This document shows, piece after piece, positions 55,879 through 63,567 of a stretch of 64,000 nucleotides of DNA. Source of the stretch: Janibacter alkaliphilus (GTDB taxonomy: Bacteria; Actinomycetota; Actinomycetes; Actinomycetales; Dermatophilaceae); the NCBI RefSeq assembly GCF_013408565.1, contig NZ_JACBZX010000001.1:2480001-2544000 (forward strand). The letters run 5' to 3'. The position numbers were made by a program, and so were the translations under genes. The notes beneath the pieces are model-generated. The model was not told the DNA's origin and did no database searches. It worked only from the letters and a program-made list of their open reading frames with translations. Position 1 is the stretch's first letter. Each line of letters starts with the position of its first letter.

Positions 55879-56658
55879 TCAGCCGGCGGCGAAGGCGGCC
55901 GGGGTCGTCCCGACGAGCCGGCGGAAGTGGCGGGTCAGGTGCGGCTGGTCGTGGAAGCCGGTAACGGTCGCGACCTCGGCGGTCGGCGTCCCGGCAAGCA
56001 GCAACGACCGGGCGCGATCGATCCGCCGGCCGGTGACGTAGCGGTGCGGCGGGATCCCGTAGGCGCGGGTGAAGCACCGCGACAGGTGGCGCGGGGTGGC
56101 GCCGAGCACGGTGCTCGCCTCGTCGAGCGTGACCGTCTCGGCGAGCCGGTCGTCGAGCAGGGCGCGCAGCAGGGCCGCCAGCGGGGCGTCGTCGGCCTCG
56201 GTCGGACGGGCGCCGTGCAGGTGCTCGGTCACCGCCTCCTGCACGTCGAGCAGGAGTCCCTCCGCCGCCAGGTGCTCGCCGGGCTCGGCCAGCGCCTGGT
56301 GCAGCTGGTCGACCGTCGTCGCGAGGTCGGGGCGCAGCAGCGTCGGTGCGTCGACCGCCGCCGCGATGGACGGCGGCGGCAGCCAGCCCTCGTCGAGGTA
56401 GAGCACCCGCTTGCGGAAGGCGTCGCCCTCCCGTGCCGAGCGGCCGTCGTGCGGCACGTGCGGCGGCAGGATCGTGACCCGCGACGGAGCGGCGTGGTGG
56501 CCCCAGCGGTCGAGGTCGTAGCTCACCGCCCCCTGGTCGACGACGAGCAGGGTCCAGCGGTCGTGGGTGTGGGCCGGGTAGGCGTGCCGGTCGAAGGTGG
56601 CATGGAAGACCTCCGCGACCCCAGGCACACCGGGGTCCCATGCCCGGACCTGCTCCAT
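55879..56658 (-). CDS. AraC family transcriptional regulator
   Basis: 259 residues from ATG 56658 (MEQVRAWDPG); ATG 56709 would add 17 residues but overlaps the divergent start. The N-terminal half is an AraC cupin (HAYPAHTHDRWTLLVVDQGAVSYDL, HHAAPSRVTILPPHVPHDGR); the C-terminal 100 residues contain two helix-turn-helices (LDEASTVLGATPRHLSRCF and VATVTGFHDQPHLTRHFRRLVGTTP). It is divergent from, and probably regulates, the DUF2000 gene. Confidence 0.9.
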   Translation of the reverse strand: MEQVRAWDPGVPGVAEVFHATFDRHAYPAHTHDRWTLLVVDQGAVSYDLDRWGHHAAPSRVTILPPHVPHDGRSAREGDAFRKRVLYLDEGWLPPPSIAAAVDAPTLLRPDLATTVDQLHQALAEPGEHLAAEGLLLDVQEAVTEHLHGARPTEADDAPLAALLRALLDDRLAETVTLDEASTVLGATPRHLSRCFTRAYGIPPHRYVTGRRIDRARSLLLAGTPTAEVATVTGFHDQPHLTRHFRRLVGTTPAAFAAG

Positions 56659-56707
56659 GTCCGCAACGTACAAGACCACCCGCGGTCGGTCGGCCGATGC
56701 TGCAGCC

Positions 56708-57145
56708 ATGCCTGATCTCACCGATCCTGACGGTCCTTCCTTCGCGACGAAGATCGCCGTCCTCGTCTCCGACGACCTCGAGCCGTGGCAGGAGCTCAAC
56801 GTCACCTCCTTCCTCGTCAGCGGCATCGCCACCAGCCAGGAGGGGCTCGTCGGGGAGCCCTACGAGGATGCCGACGGGCAGCGCTACCTGCCGATGCTGC
56901 GTCAGCCGGTGCTCGTCTTCGTCGCCGAGGCCGAGACGATGCGGCGGGCGCACGGCAGGGCCCTCGGCCGCGGCATGCCGATGGCGATCTACACCCGCGA
57001 GCTCTTCGCCACCGGCCACGACGAGGCCAACCGGGCGGCGGTCCGGGCGGTGCCGACCGCCGAGCTCGACCTCGTCGGCATCGCCGTCCGCGGCCCGAAG
57101 AACGCGGTCGACAAGACGATCAAGGGTGCCCGGCTGCACCCCTGA
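56708..57145 (+). CDS. DUF2000 family protein
   Basis: 145 residues from ATG. The sequence KIAVLVSDDLEPWQELNVTSFLVSGI at the N terminus, shortened here, and the LVGIAVRGPKNAVDKTIKG ending are typical of DUF2000, a small peptidyl-tRNA-hydrolase-like fold of unknown function. It is divergent from an AraC regulator, with only about 50 bp between starts. Confidence 0.88.
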   Translation: MPDLTDPDGPSFATKIAVLVSDDLEPWQELNVTSFLVSGIATSQEGLVGEPYEDADGQRYLPMLRQPVLVFVAEAETMRRAHGRALGRGMPMAIYTRELFATGHDEANRAAVRAVPTAELDLVGIAVRGPKNAVDKTIKGARLHP

Positions 57146-57169
57146 GCGGGGAGGAGGAGGGACAGCCGC

Positions 57170-58228
57170 TCAGCCCTGCAGCACGTCCCCGAGGTCGTAG
57201 GCGGGGGCGCGGTCGATCTGGTCGAGCGTGCACGAGGTCGGGTCGCGGTCCGGGCGCCAGCGCACCAGCTGCACGGTGTGCCGGAAGCGCCAGCCCTCGA
57301 GCTGGTCGAAGGCGACCTCGACGACCCGCTCCGGCCGCAGCGGCACGTAGGAGACGTCCTTGCTCGAGGAGAAGCGGGAGCGGTCGGTCTCGGCGTGCGC
57401 GACCTGGCCGTCCTCGTCATGCACCACCAGCGGCGCCAGCTCCTCGACGAGCTCGCGGCGCCGGGCCATGGTGAAGGCGGCGATGCCGCCGACGTTGACG
57501 AGATGCCCGTCGTGGTAGAGCCCGAGCAGCAGCGAGCCGACCCCTTCGCCGGACTTGTGCACCCGGTAGCCGGTGACGACCGCCTCGGCGGTGCGCTTGT
57601 GCTTGATCTTCAGCATCGTCCGCTTGCCGGGGGAGTAGGGCGCGTCCAGCGCCTTGGCGACGATCCCGTCGAGCCCGGCGCCCTCGAAGCGGGTGAACCA
57701 CTCCTGCGCCTCGGCCGGGTCGTCGGTGACCCGGGTCAGGTGCAGCGGCGCCGCGTCGTCGATCCCGGCGAAGACCTCCACCAGCCGTGCCCGGCGCTCG
57801 GCGAAGGGGAGGTCGAGCAGGCTGTCGTCACCGACGGCCAGCAGGTCGAAGGCGATGACCTCCGCCGGGGTCTCCTCGGACAGCCGGGTCACCCGTGACT
57901 CGGCCGGGTGGATGCGCTGGCCGAGGTGCTCGAAGTGCAGCCGCTGCGCGCCCGGCTCGCCCGCCCGGACGACGATCTCGCCGTCGAGGGCGATCCGCTC
58001 GGGCAGGTGCTCGCGGCAGGCGGCGACCACCTCGGGGAAGTAGCGGGTCAGCGGCTTCTTGCCGCGGCTGGCCAGCTCGACCTCGTCGCCGTCCTTGAGG
58101 ACGATGCAGCGGAAGCCGTCCCACTTCGGCTCGTAGCTGTATCCGGTGCCGGACGTGCCGGCCTCCGGGACCGTGGCGACGGCCTTGGCGAGCATCGGGT
58201 CCACCGGCAGCGGGAAGGGTTGTCTCAC
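57170..58228 (-). CDS. ATP-dependent DNA ligase (LigC/LigD ligase-like)
   Basis: 352 residues from GTG 58228. The adenylation motif YEPKWDGFR gives K35; motif III-like ALDGEIV, motif IV GLDGIVAK and motif V LKIKHKRT follow. The C-terminal OB domain (about 220-350) includes VGGIAAFTMARRRELVEEL and the RFRHTVQLVRWRPDRDP ending. It seals nicks using ATP, probably in end joining or base-excision repair together with the polymerase encoded 1.3 kb away. Its start is 30 bp from that of the divergent hydrolase gene. Confidence 0.93.
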   Translation of the reverse strand: MRQPFPLPVDPMLAKAVATVPEAGTSGTGYSYEPKWDGFRCIVLKDGDEVELASRGKKPLTRYFPEVVAACREHLPERIALDGEIVVRAGEPGAQRLHFEHLGQRIHPAESRVTRLSEETPAEVIAFDLLAVGDDSLLDLPFAERRARLVEVFAGIDDAAPLHLTRVTDDPAEAQEWFTRFEGAGLDGIVAKALDAPYSPGKRTMLKIKHKRTAEAVVTGYRVHKSGEGVGSLLLGLYHDGHLVNVGGIAAFTMARRRELVEELAPLVVHDEDGQVAHAETDRSRFSSSKDVSYVPLRPERVVEVAFDQLEGWRFRHTVQLVRWRPDRDPTSCTLDQIDRAPAYDLGDVLQG

Positions 58229-58258
58229 AGCACCATGATGACCTGAGACGATGGTGCC

Positions 58259-59425
58259 GTGAGCCCGAGCCGCACCAGCCGGCGCGCCGCGACCATCGGC
58301 GGCGCCGCGATCGGTGGTGCCCTGGCCGGGGCCGGGTCGGCCTGGTTCGGTGCCGCGACCTACTTCGCCCGCCGGGTGCTCACCCCCGACCCGTACCGCC
58401 CGGACGACGTCGTCGTGCGGGTGCTGCACACCGACTCGATCACCCTCGACGCCACGCCGGACACGGTGGTGCCCGGGCGCTACGGCTTGTGGCAGGGCGG
58501 TGAGGAGGTGCACCTGCGCTTCGGGGACGTGCTCGAGCTGGACCGCGAGCTCGGTCGGGTGCGCCGCCGCCTGCTCGGCGTGGATCGCGGTGTGCCGCGG
58601 GTGGGCCCGGGCCGGCTGGACAGCTACTACTACGGCCAGGACCCCGGCGCCGACCTCGGGCTGCCCTACGAGGACGTGCTCGTCGACGGCGACCTCGGCG
58701 CGATGCCGGCGTGGATCGTGCCGGGCGCGGCCGGGGTCGGCTCGCGGTGGGCGGTGCTCGTGCACGGGCGCGGGGCCCGGCGCTTCGAGGGGCTGCGCGC
58801 GGTGCCGGCGCTGCACCGCGCCGGGCTGACCAGCCTGCTGCCGAGCTATCGCAACGACACCGAGGCCCCGCCTGGTCACGACGGCCGCTACAACCTCGGC
58901 CTCTCCGAGTGGCGGGACATCGAGGCGGCGATGCGGATGGCGATCTCCCGCGGCGCGCAGGAGATCGTCCTGGTCGGCTGGTCGATGGGCGGCGCGATCG
59001 TGCTGCAGCTGCTCGACCGCTCGGTGCTCGCGCCGATGGTCAGCCGCGCGGTCCTCGACGGTCCGGTGATCGACTGGGCCGACGTGCTCGCCCACCAGGC
59101 CCGGCTGCACTCGGTCCCGGCGCCGGTCAGCGACCTCAGCCGCACCCTCATGGCGCAGCGCTGGGCGCGCGGGCTCATCGGCCTCGACGAGCGCCTGGAC
59201 GTGGCCCGCACCGACTGGGTGCGCCGGGCCGACGAGCTGAGCCACCCGATGCTGCTCATCCACTCCCGGGACGACGAGTTCGTGCCGGTGGCTCCCTCGG
59301 AGGCGCTGGCCGCGGCCCGCCCCGACCTCATCACCTTCGAGCCGTGGTCGCTGGCCCGGCACTGCAAGGAGTGGAACGTCGACCCGGCCCGCTGGGACCG
59401 GGTGGTCACCGACTTCGTCCTCTGA
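58259..59425 (+). CDS. Alpha/beta hydrolase, membrane-anchored
   Basis: 388 residues from GTG. A single N-terminal hydrophobic segment (about 11-38, GGAAIGGALAGAGSAWFGAA) probably anchors it. The hydrolase domain has the nucleophile elbow VGWSMGGAI near residue 242, the acid in HSRDDEFVP and the histidine in SLARHCKEW. About 100 residues before the catalytic core (VLHTDSITLDATPDTVVPGRYGL) are typical of an actinobacterial subgroup. Esterase or peptidase activity is inferred; substrate unknown. Confidence 0.88.
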   Translation: MSPSRTSRRAATIGGAAIGGALAGAGSAWFGAATYFARRVLTPDPYRPDDVVVRVLHTDSITLDATPDTVVPGRYGLWQGGEEVHLRFGDVLELDRELGRVRRRLLGVDRGVPRVGPGRLDSYYYGQDPGADLGLPYEDVLVDGDLGAMPAWIVPGAAGVGSRWAVLVHGRGARRFEGLRAVPALHRAGLTSLLPSYRNDTEAPPGHDGRYNLGLSEWRDIEAAMRMAISRGAQEIVLVGWSMGGAIVLQLLDRSVLAPMVSRAVLDGPVIDWADVLAHQARLHSVPAPVSDLSRTLMAQRWARGLIGLDERLDVARTDWVRRADELSHPMLLIHSRDDEFVPVAPSEALAAARPDLITFEPWSLARHCKEWNVDPARWDRVVTDFVL

Positions 59426-59433
59426 CCGGTGGC

Positions 59434-60129
59434 TCAGGAGCCGGCGCGCACCTGCCACAGCCCGAGGAGCGTGCCGTCCTCCTCGAGCAGGTGGACCGGG
59501 TCGGCGCCGAGGTCCAGCGACGGTCCCTGCAGCATCCGAGGGTGCTCGCCCTGGGCGCCGCCGACCAGGCGCGGCACCCAGGAGAGGGCCACCTGGTCGA
59601 CGAGACCCGCGGCCAGCAGGTCGGTGGCCAGGCTGGGGCCCCCTTCGCAGAGCACGTGCGGCCCGACCCGGCCCTGGCAGCGGCGCACGATCTCGGCGAG
59701 ATCGACGTCCTCGTCGCCGCACACCCAGGTGGAGTCGCCGTCGTCGTGCCCCGAGCTCGCGCAGGTCGCCAGCACCACCCGGTCGCTGCCGGCCAGCAGC
59801 TCCGGCAGCTCCCCGCGCCGGCTCACCACGACCATCGGCGGCCCGTCGTCCCGGTAACCCTCCGCCCGGGCCGTGCCCGCACCGACGAGCAGCACGTCGG
59901 CGGCGCGTCGCATCGCGGCGAAGCCACGGTGGTCGGCGTCGGTGTTGATCGACCCGGAGACCCCGTCGGCGCCCGTGGCCGATCCGTCCAGGGTGGTGGC
60001 GAAGTTGGTCCGCAGCAGCGGCCCGTCGTGGTCGTAGAGCCGGTTCAGGTCCTCGTCGGTGAGGGCGTCGGGTGCCGCGGGCGCGGCTTCGGGGTCGGCC
60101 GGCGCGGGGGGAGCGATGAGCAGGCGCAT
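59434..60129 (-). CDS. Dihydrofolate reductase family protein (RibD C-terminal-like pyrimidine reductase)
   Basis: 231 residues from ATG. It shows the RibD_C fold with NFATTLDGSATG near residue 45, RRAADVLLVGAGTARAEGY near 80 and HVLCEGGPSLATDLLAAGLVDQ near 165, the NADPH and substrate-binding segments. It may reduce a pyrimidine or riboflavin-pathway intermediate, but no other riboflavin genes are nearby and many such stand-alone proteins have unknown roles. It is convergent with the hydrolase gene (8 bp between stops). Confidence 0.87.
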   Translation of the reverse strand: MRLLIAPPAPADPEAAPAAPDALTDEDLNRLYDHDGPLLRTNFATTLDGSATGADGVSGSINTDADHRGFAAMRRAADVLLVGAGTARAEGYRDDGPPMVVVSRRGELPELLAGSDRVVLATCASSGHDDGDSTWVCGDEDVDLAEIVRRCQGRVGPHVLCEGGPSLATDLLAAGLVDQVALSWVPRLVGGAQGEHPRMLQGPSLDLGADPVHLLEEDGTLLGLWQVRAGS

Positions 60130-60198
60130 GGCGCCATCCTGCCAAGTGGTCCGCCGATCTCGGCGTCGCGGCGTCGGGCGTCCTGACATGATGCGGGG

Positions 60199-61320
60199 AT
60201 GGCCAAGACGAGCAAGCAGCCGAAGGGCGCGACGCCGAAGGACACCAAGGGCAAGGACTCCAAGCCCAAGGGCAACAAGCCCAAGGACGCCACGGCCAGG
60301 ACCGCGAAGCCGAAGGACGCCAAGAGCAAGAAGGCCAAGGCCGGGGACGCCAAGGGCAAGAGCGCGAAGGTGAAGGACACCAAGGGCAAGAGCGCCACGA
60401 GCAAGGACTCGAGGAGCAAGGACGCCAAGGCCGCGATGCCGAAGAGCGCCCGCAAGGGCGCGGTCGACGCCGAGCAGCGCCCGCTGCGCACGAGCTGGAC
60501 CGAGGCGCTGCGCGTCGAGCCGGGCACCGACCTGGCATCGATCGACCCGCGCAGCACCCCCGCCTTCGACGGGGACAAGAAGGACGGCAAGGAGCTCCTC
60601 GACGAGCTCGCCGACCCGGTGAGCGACCTGCAGGAGCAGCTCTACGCCGAGGCCAGCGCCGGCGGCAACCGGTCGCTGCTGCTCGTCATCCAGGGCATGG
60701 ACACCGCCGGCAAGGGCGGCATCATGCGTCATGTCGTCGGCACGATGGATCCGCAGGGCGTGGCGCTGACCTCCTTCAAGGCGCCGACCGAGGAGGAGAA
60801 GCAGCACCCCTTCCTCTGGCGGATCCGCAACGCCGTGCCGGAGCCCGGCGAGATCGGCGTCTTCGACCGCAGCCACTACGAGGACGTGCTCATCGTGCGC
60901 GTCCACGACCTCGTCCCGAAGGTGCAGTGGGCCCGCCGCTACGGCCAGATCACGAACTTCGAGAAGCGGCTCGTCGAGCAGGGCACCACCGTCGTGAAGG
61001 TCATGCTGCACATCAGCAAGGAGGAGCAGGGCGAGCGCCTCGCCGAGCGCCTCGACCGGTCCGACAAGCACTGGAAGTACAACCCGGCGGACGTCGACGA
61101 GCGCGGCTACTGGGAGGACTACCAGGAGGCCTACCAGGCGGTCATCGACAAGACGAGCACGGACACCGCGCCGTGGTTCGTCGTGCCCGCGGACCGGAAG
61201 TGGTACGCCCGCCTGGCGGTGATGAACCTCGTCCGCGAGCACCTGCAGGCGATGGAGCCGCAGTGGCCCGAGGTGGACTTCGACGTCGAGGCGGAGAAGC
61301 AGCGGCTCGCGGAGAGCTGA
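60199..61320 (+). CDS. Polyphosphate kinase 2 family protein with lysine-rich N-terminal tail
   Basis: 373 residues. The PPK2 domain (about 95-370) has Walker A IQGMDTAGKGGIM (about 165-176), Walker B-like VFDRSHYEDVLIVRVH (about 221-236) and the lid arginines. It transfers phosphate between polyphosphate and nucleotides. The first 87 residues are exceptional: 27 lysines with Asp/Ala/Gly/Ser/Thr in KPKDAK and KGKSAK repeats, resembling histone H1 tails, far beyond the normal PPK2 start. A later ATG at residue 80 could start a conventional protein, but codon use continues unbroken from 60199. Confidence 0.92.
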   Translation: MAKTSKQPKGATPKDTKGKDSKPKGNKPKDATARTAKPKDAKSKKAKAGDAKGKSAKVKDTKGKSATSKDSRSKDAKAAMPKSARKGAVDAEQRPLRTSWTEALRVEPGTDLASIDPRSTPAFDGDKKDGKELLDELADPVSDLQEQLYAEASAGGNRSLLLVIQGMDTAGKGGIMRHVVGTMDPQGVALTSFKAPTEEEKQHPFLWRIRNAVPEPGEIGVFDRSHYEDVLIVRVHDLVPKVQWARRYGQITNFEKRLVEQGTTVVKVMLHISKEEQGERLAERLDRSDKHWKYNPADVDERGYWEDYQEAYQAVIDKTSTDTAPWFVVPADRKWYARLAVMNLVREHLQAMEPQWPEVDFDVEAEKQRLAES

Positions 61321-61362
61321 GCACCGCGCCGAGCGCCGAGAGCTGGGCGCCGCGCCGCACCG

Positions 61363-63033
61363 TCAGGCGACGGCGGCGCGCTCGATCGCCAGGTCTCCGG
61401 CGAGGGTGACCAGCCCCGGCTCGAGGGTGCCCACGCCGTGCCCGTGGGCGTCCCCGAGCCGGGAGCGGACGAAGGCCTCGGCCACCGGCGCGGGGGAGTG
61501 CTGCACCATGAGCGCGCCCTGCAAGGTCAGGCACAGCCGCTCGACGAGCCCGCGCGCGCCCATCGCCGCCTCGGCCTCGGAGAGCCCGGCCAGGCCGGCC
61601 ACCTCGGCCTCCAGGGCGTCGAGAGCGGCGTCGAGGTCGGTCAGCTGGCCGCGGGCGGTCGAGGCCTCCTTGAGCAGCGCCATGAGCGAGGCGGGCTGGC
61701 GGCCGATGGCGCGGAGCACGTCGAGCGCGTTGACGTTGCCCGAGCCCTCCCAGATGGAGTTCAGCGGCGCCTGCCGGTAGTGCCGGGCCATGCCGTTCTC
61801 CTCGACGAACCCGTTGCCGCCCAGGCACTCCAGCGCCTCGGCGACGAGCGTCGGGGTGCGCTTGCACACCCAGTACTTGCCGACGGCGACGCCCAGGCGG
61901 GCCAGGTCGGTGTCGCCGGCGTCGATGGCGTGCGCCAGGCGCATCCCGAGCAGCGTGGCCGCCTCGGACTCCAGCGAGAGGTCGGTGAGCACGGCCCGCA
62001 TCAGTGGCTGGTCGATCAGGGTGGCGCCGAAGGCCTGCCGGTGCCGGGCGTGGTGCACCGCCCGGGTGAGCGCGGCGCGGGTGGTGGCCGCCGAGCCGAG
62101 CACGCAGTCCAGCCGGGTCATGGCGACCATGTCGATGATCGTGCGCACGCCCCGCCCTTCGTCCCCGACGAGGGCGCCCCAGGTGCCGTCCAGCTCGACC
62201 TCGGAGGAGGCGTTGGCGCGGTCGCCGAGCTTGTCCTTGAGGCGCTGCAGGGCGAAGGTGTTGCGGCTGCCGTCCTCGAGGACGCGCGGCACGAGGAAGC
62301 AGCTCGGGCTGCCGTCGGCGCCGTCGGTCTGCGCCAGGACGAGGAAGACGTCGCTCATCGGGGCCGAGCAGAACCACTTGTGCCCGGTGAGCCGGTAGGT
62401 GCGCCCGGTCAGCGGTCCGCCGTCGGTGGCGACCGCGCGGGTGCGGTTGGCGCGCACGTCGGAGCCGCCCTGCTTCTCGGTCATGCCCATGCCGGCGATG
62501 GCTCCGGCCTTCTCGGCGACCGGCCGCAGCCCGAAATCGTAGGCCCGCGCGGTGAGCTTGGGCTCCCACATCGCGGCCAGCTCGGGGGAGTGGCGCAGCG
62601 CCGGGACGGCGGCGTTGGTCATGGTGATCGGGCAGATGTGCCCGGCCTCGACCTGGCTCCAGGTGACGAAGCCGGCCGCCCGGCGCACGTGCGCGCCGCT
62701 GTCCTCGGGCTCGCTCCACGGCACCCCGGTCAGCCCCGCCTCGGTGGCGACGCGCATGAGGTCGTGCCAGGCGGGGTCGAACTCGACCTCGTCGACCCGG
62801 TGCCCCCAGCGGTCGTGGGTGACCAGGCGGGGGGTGTTGCGGTTGGCCCGCTGGGAGAGCTCGTCGGCCTCGGCGCTGCCGGCGCGGCGCCCCAGCACGG
62901 TGAGGTCCGCCCCCGCCGAGGGGGGCGAACCGCCCCACCGGCCCACCGCCTCGGTCAGCACCGGGTCGCTGCCGTAGACGTCGTGACCGACGAAGGGGGG
63001 GACCTGGTTGGTGACCTCGTGGGTGGCTGCCAT
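61363..63033 (-). CDS. Acyl-CoA dehydrogenase family protein, AidB-like
   Basis: 556 residues from ATG, longer than ordinary acyl-CoA dehydrogenases and matching the AidB branch. Landmarks are GMGMTEKQGGSDVRANRTRA near residue 185, YRLTGHKWFCSAPMSDVFLVLA near 220, and ALECLGGNGFVEENGMARHYRQ near 415 with the following NSIWEGSGNV carrying the catalytic-position glutamate. AidB binds DNA and FAD and is induced by alkylation in E. coli; some actinobacterial relatives are plain dehydrogenases. No Ada gene is nearby. Confidence 0.88.
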   Translation of the reverse strand: MAATHEVTNQVPPFVGHDVYGSDPVLTEAVGRWGGSPPSAGADLTVLGRRAGSAEADELSQRANRNTPRLVTHDRWGHRVDEVEFDPAWHDLMRVATEAGLTGVPWSEPEDSGAHVRRAAGFVTWSQVEAGHICPITMTNAAVPALRHSPELAAMWEPKLTARAYDFGLRPVAEKAGAIAGMGMTEKQGGSDVRANRTRAVATDGGPLTGRTYRLTGHKWFCSAPMSDVFLVLAQTDGADGSPSCFLVPRVLEDGSRNTFALQRLKDKLGDRANASSEVELDGTWGALVGDEGRGVRTIIDMVAMTRLDCVLGSAATTRAALTRAVHHARHRQAFGATLIDQPLMRAVLTDLSLESEAATLLGMRLAHAIDAGDTDLARLGVAVGKYWVCKRTPTLVAEALECLGGNGFVEENGMARHYRQAPLNSIWEGSGNVNALDVLRAIGRQPASLMALLKEASTARGQLTDLDAALDALEAEVAGLAGLSEAEAAMGARGLVERLCLTLQGALMVQHSPAPVAEAFVRSRLGDAHGHGVGTLEPGLVTLAGDLAIERAAVA

Positions 63034-63148
63034 GGCCCGAGGATAGGCGGGCCGCGCAGGCGTCCCGAAGGGTTCACCCTGGGTTTGGAGTTGGCCGCGC
63101 CGATGGGCTAATGTCGCTCCGCACGCACCGCGAGAGCGGGGCGGGAGT

Positions 63149-63221
63149 GCGGATGTAGCTCAGTTGGTAGAGCGCAACCTTGCCAAGGTTGAGGTCGCCG
63201 GTTCGAGGCCGGTCATCCGCT
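63149..63221 (+). tRNA. tRNA-Gly (anticodon GCC)
   Basis: The acceptor stem GCGGATG pairs with CATCCGC, discriminator T. The anticodon stem CAACC/GGTTG holds loop TTGCCAA with GCC. The T-loop is GTTCGAGGC and the D-arm AGCTCAGTTGGTAGAGC. CCA is not encoded. Confidence 0.97.
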
Positions 63222-63242
63222 CGGAAGGTTCACCGCCTTCAT

Positions 63243-63313
63243 GGTGGAGTGGCCGAGAGGCGAGGCAACGGCCTGCAAAGCCGTCTACACGGGTTCAAAT
63301 CCCGTCTCCACCT
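63243..63313 (+). tRNA. tRNA-Cys (anticodon GCA)
   Basis: The acceptor stem GGTGGAG pairs with CTCCACC, discriminator T. The anticodon stem ACGGC/GCCGT holds loop CTGCAAA with GCA, and the T-loop is GTTCAAATC. It lies 21 bp after tRNA-Gly, so co-transcription is likely. Confidence 0.97.
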
Positions 63314-63339
63314 CGACCATGCAGAACCTTGCATGTCTC

Positions 63340-63414
63340 GGGCGATTGGCGCAGTGGTAGCGCGCTTCCTTGACACGGAAGAGGTCACTGGTTCAAACCC
63401 AGTATCGCCCACCA
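63340..63414 (+). tRNA. tRNA-Val (anticodon GAC) with encoded CCA
   Basis: The acceptor stem GGGCGAT pairs with ATCGCCC, discriminator A, followed by an encoded CCA (63412-63414). The anticodon stem CTTCC/GGAAG holds loop TTGACAC with GAC; T-loop GTTCAAACC. It is the last of the three-tRNA cluster. Confidence 0.97.
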
Positions 63415-63420
63415 GCACCA

Positions 63421-63455
63421 CGACGGCCCCCGACCATCACGGTCGGGGGCCGTCG
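63421..63455 (+). terminator. tRNA operon terminator
   Basis: A 15-bp GC-rich perfect stem (CGACGGCCCCCGACC with its complement) closes a 5-base loop ATCAC, followed by TCGTTGGTTCTT. It lies 7 bp after tRNA-Val. Confidence 0.88.
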
Positions 63456-63567
63456 TCGTTGGTTCTTGCTGACCAGGGAGAGCGATCGTGGCGATGCGGC
63501 TCTCCGGTCGGTCGGCGAGGAGCGCGAAATGGTCGCGTGCTCGAGGCTCGATCCCGCCGCCGAAGGA
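63456..63567. other. Intergenic DNA of lower GC between the tRNA terminator and the truncated fusion gene
   Basis: No gene, tRNA or repeat is recognised. Composition is less GC-rich than the surroundings, and codon periodicity is absent. It may be debris of the deletion or insertion that truncated the neighbouring methyltransferase domain. Confidence 0.45.

Noticed and set aside
58229..60538. Long N-terminal extension of the DNA ligase frame
   Set aside because: The extension is antisense to the hydrolase gene and overlaps the reductase and PPK2 genes; ligase similarity begins just after GTG 58228.
63149..63455. Attachment site of an integrated element at the tRNA cluster
   Set aside because: No direct repeat of a tRNA 3' end and no integrase gene are visible in the window.
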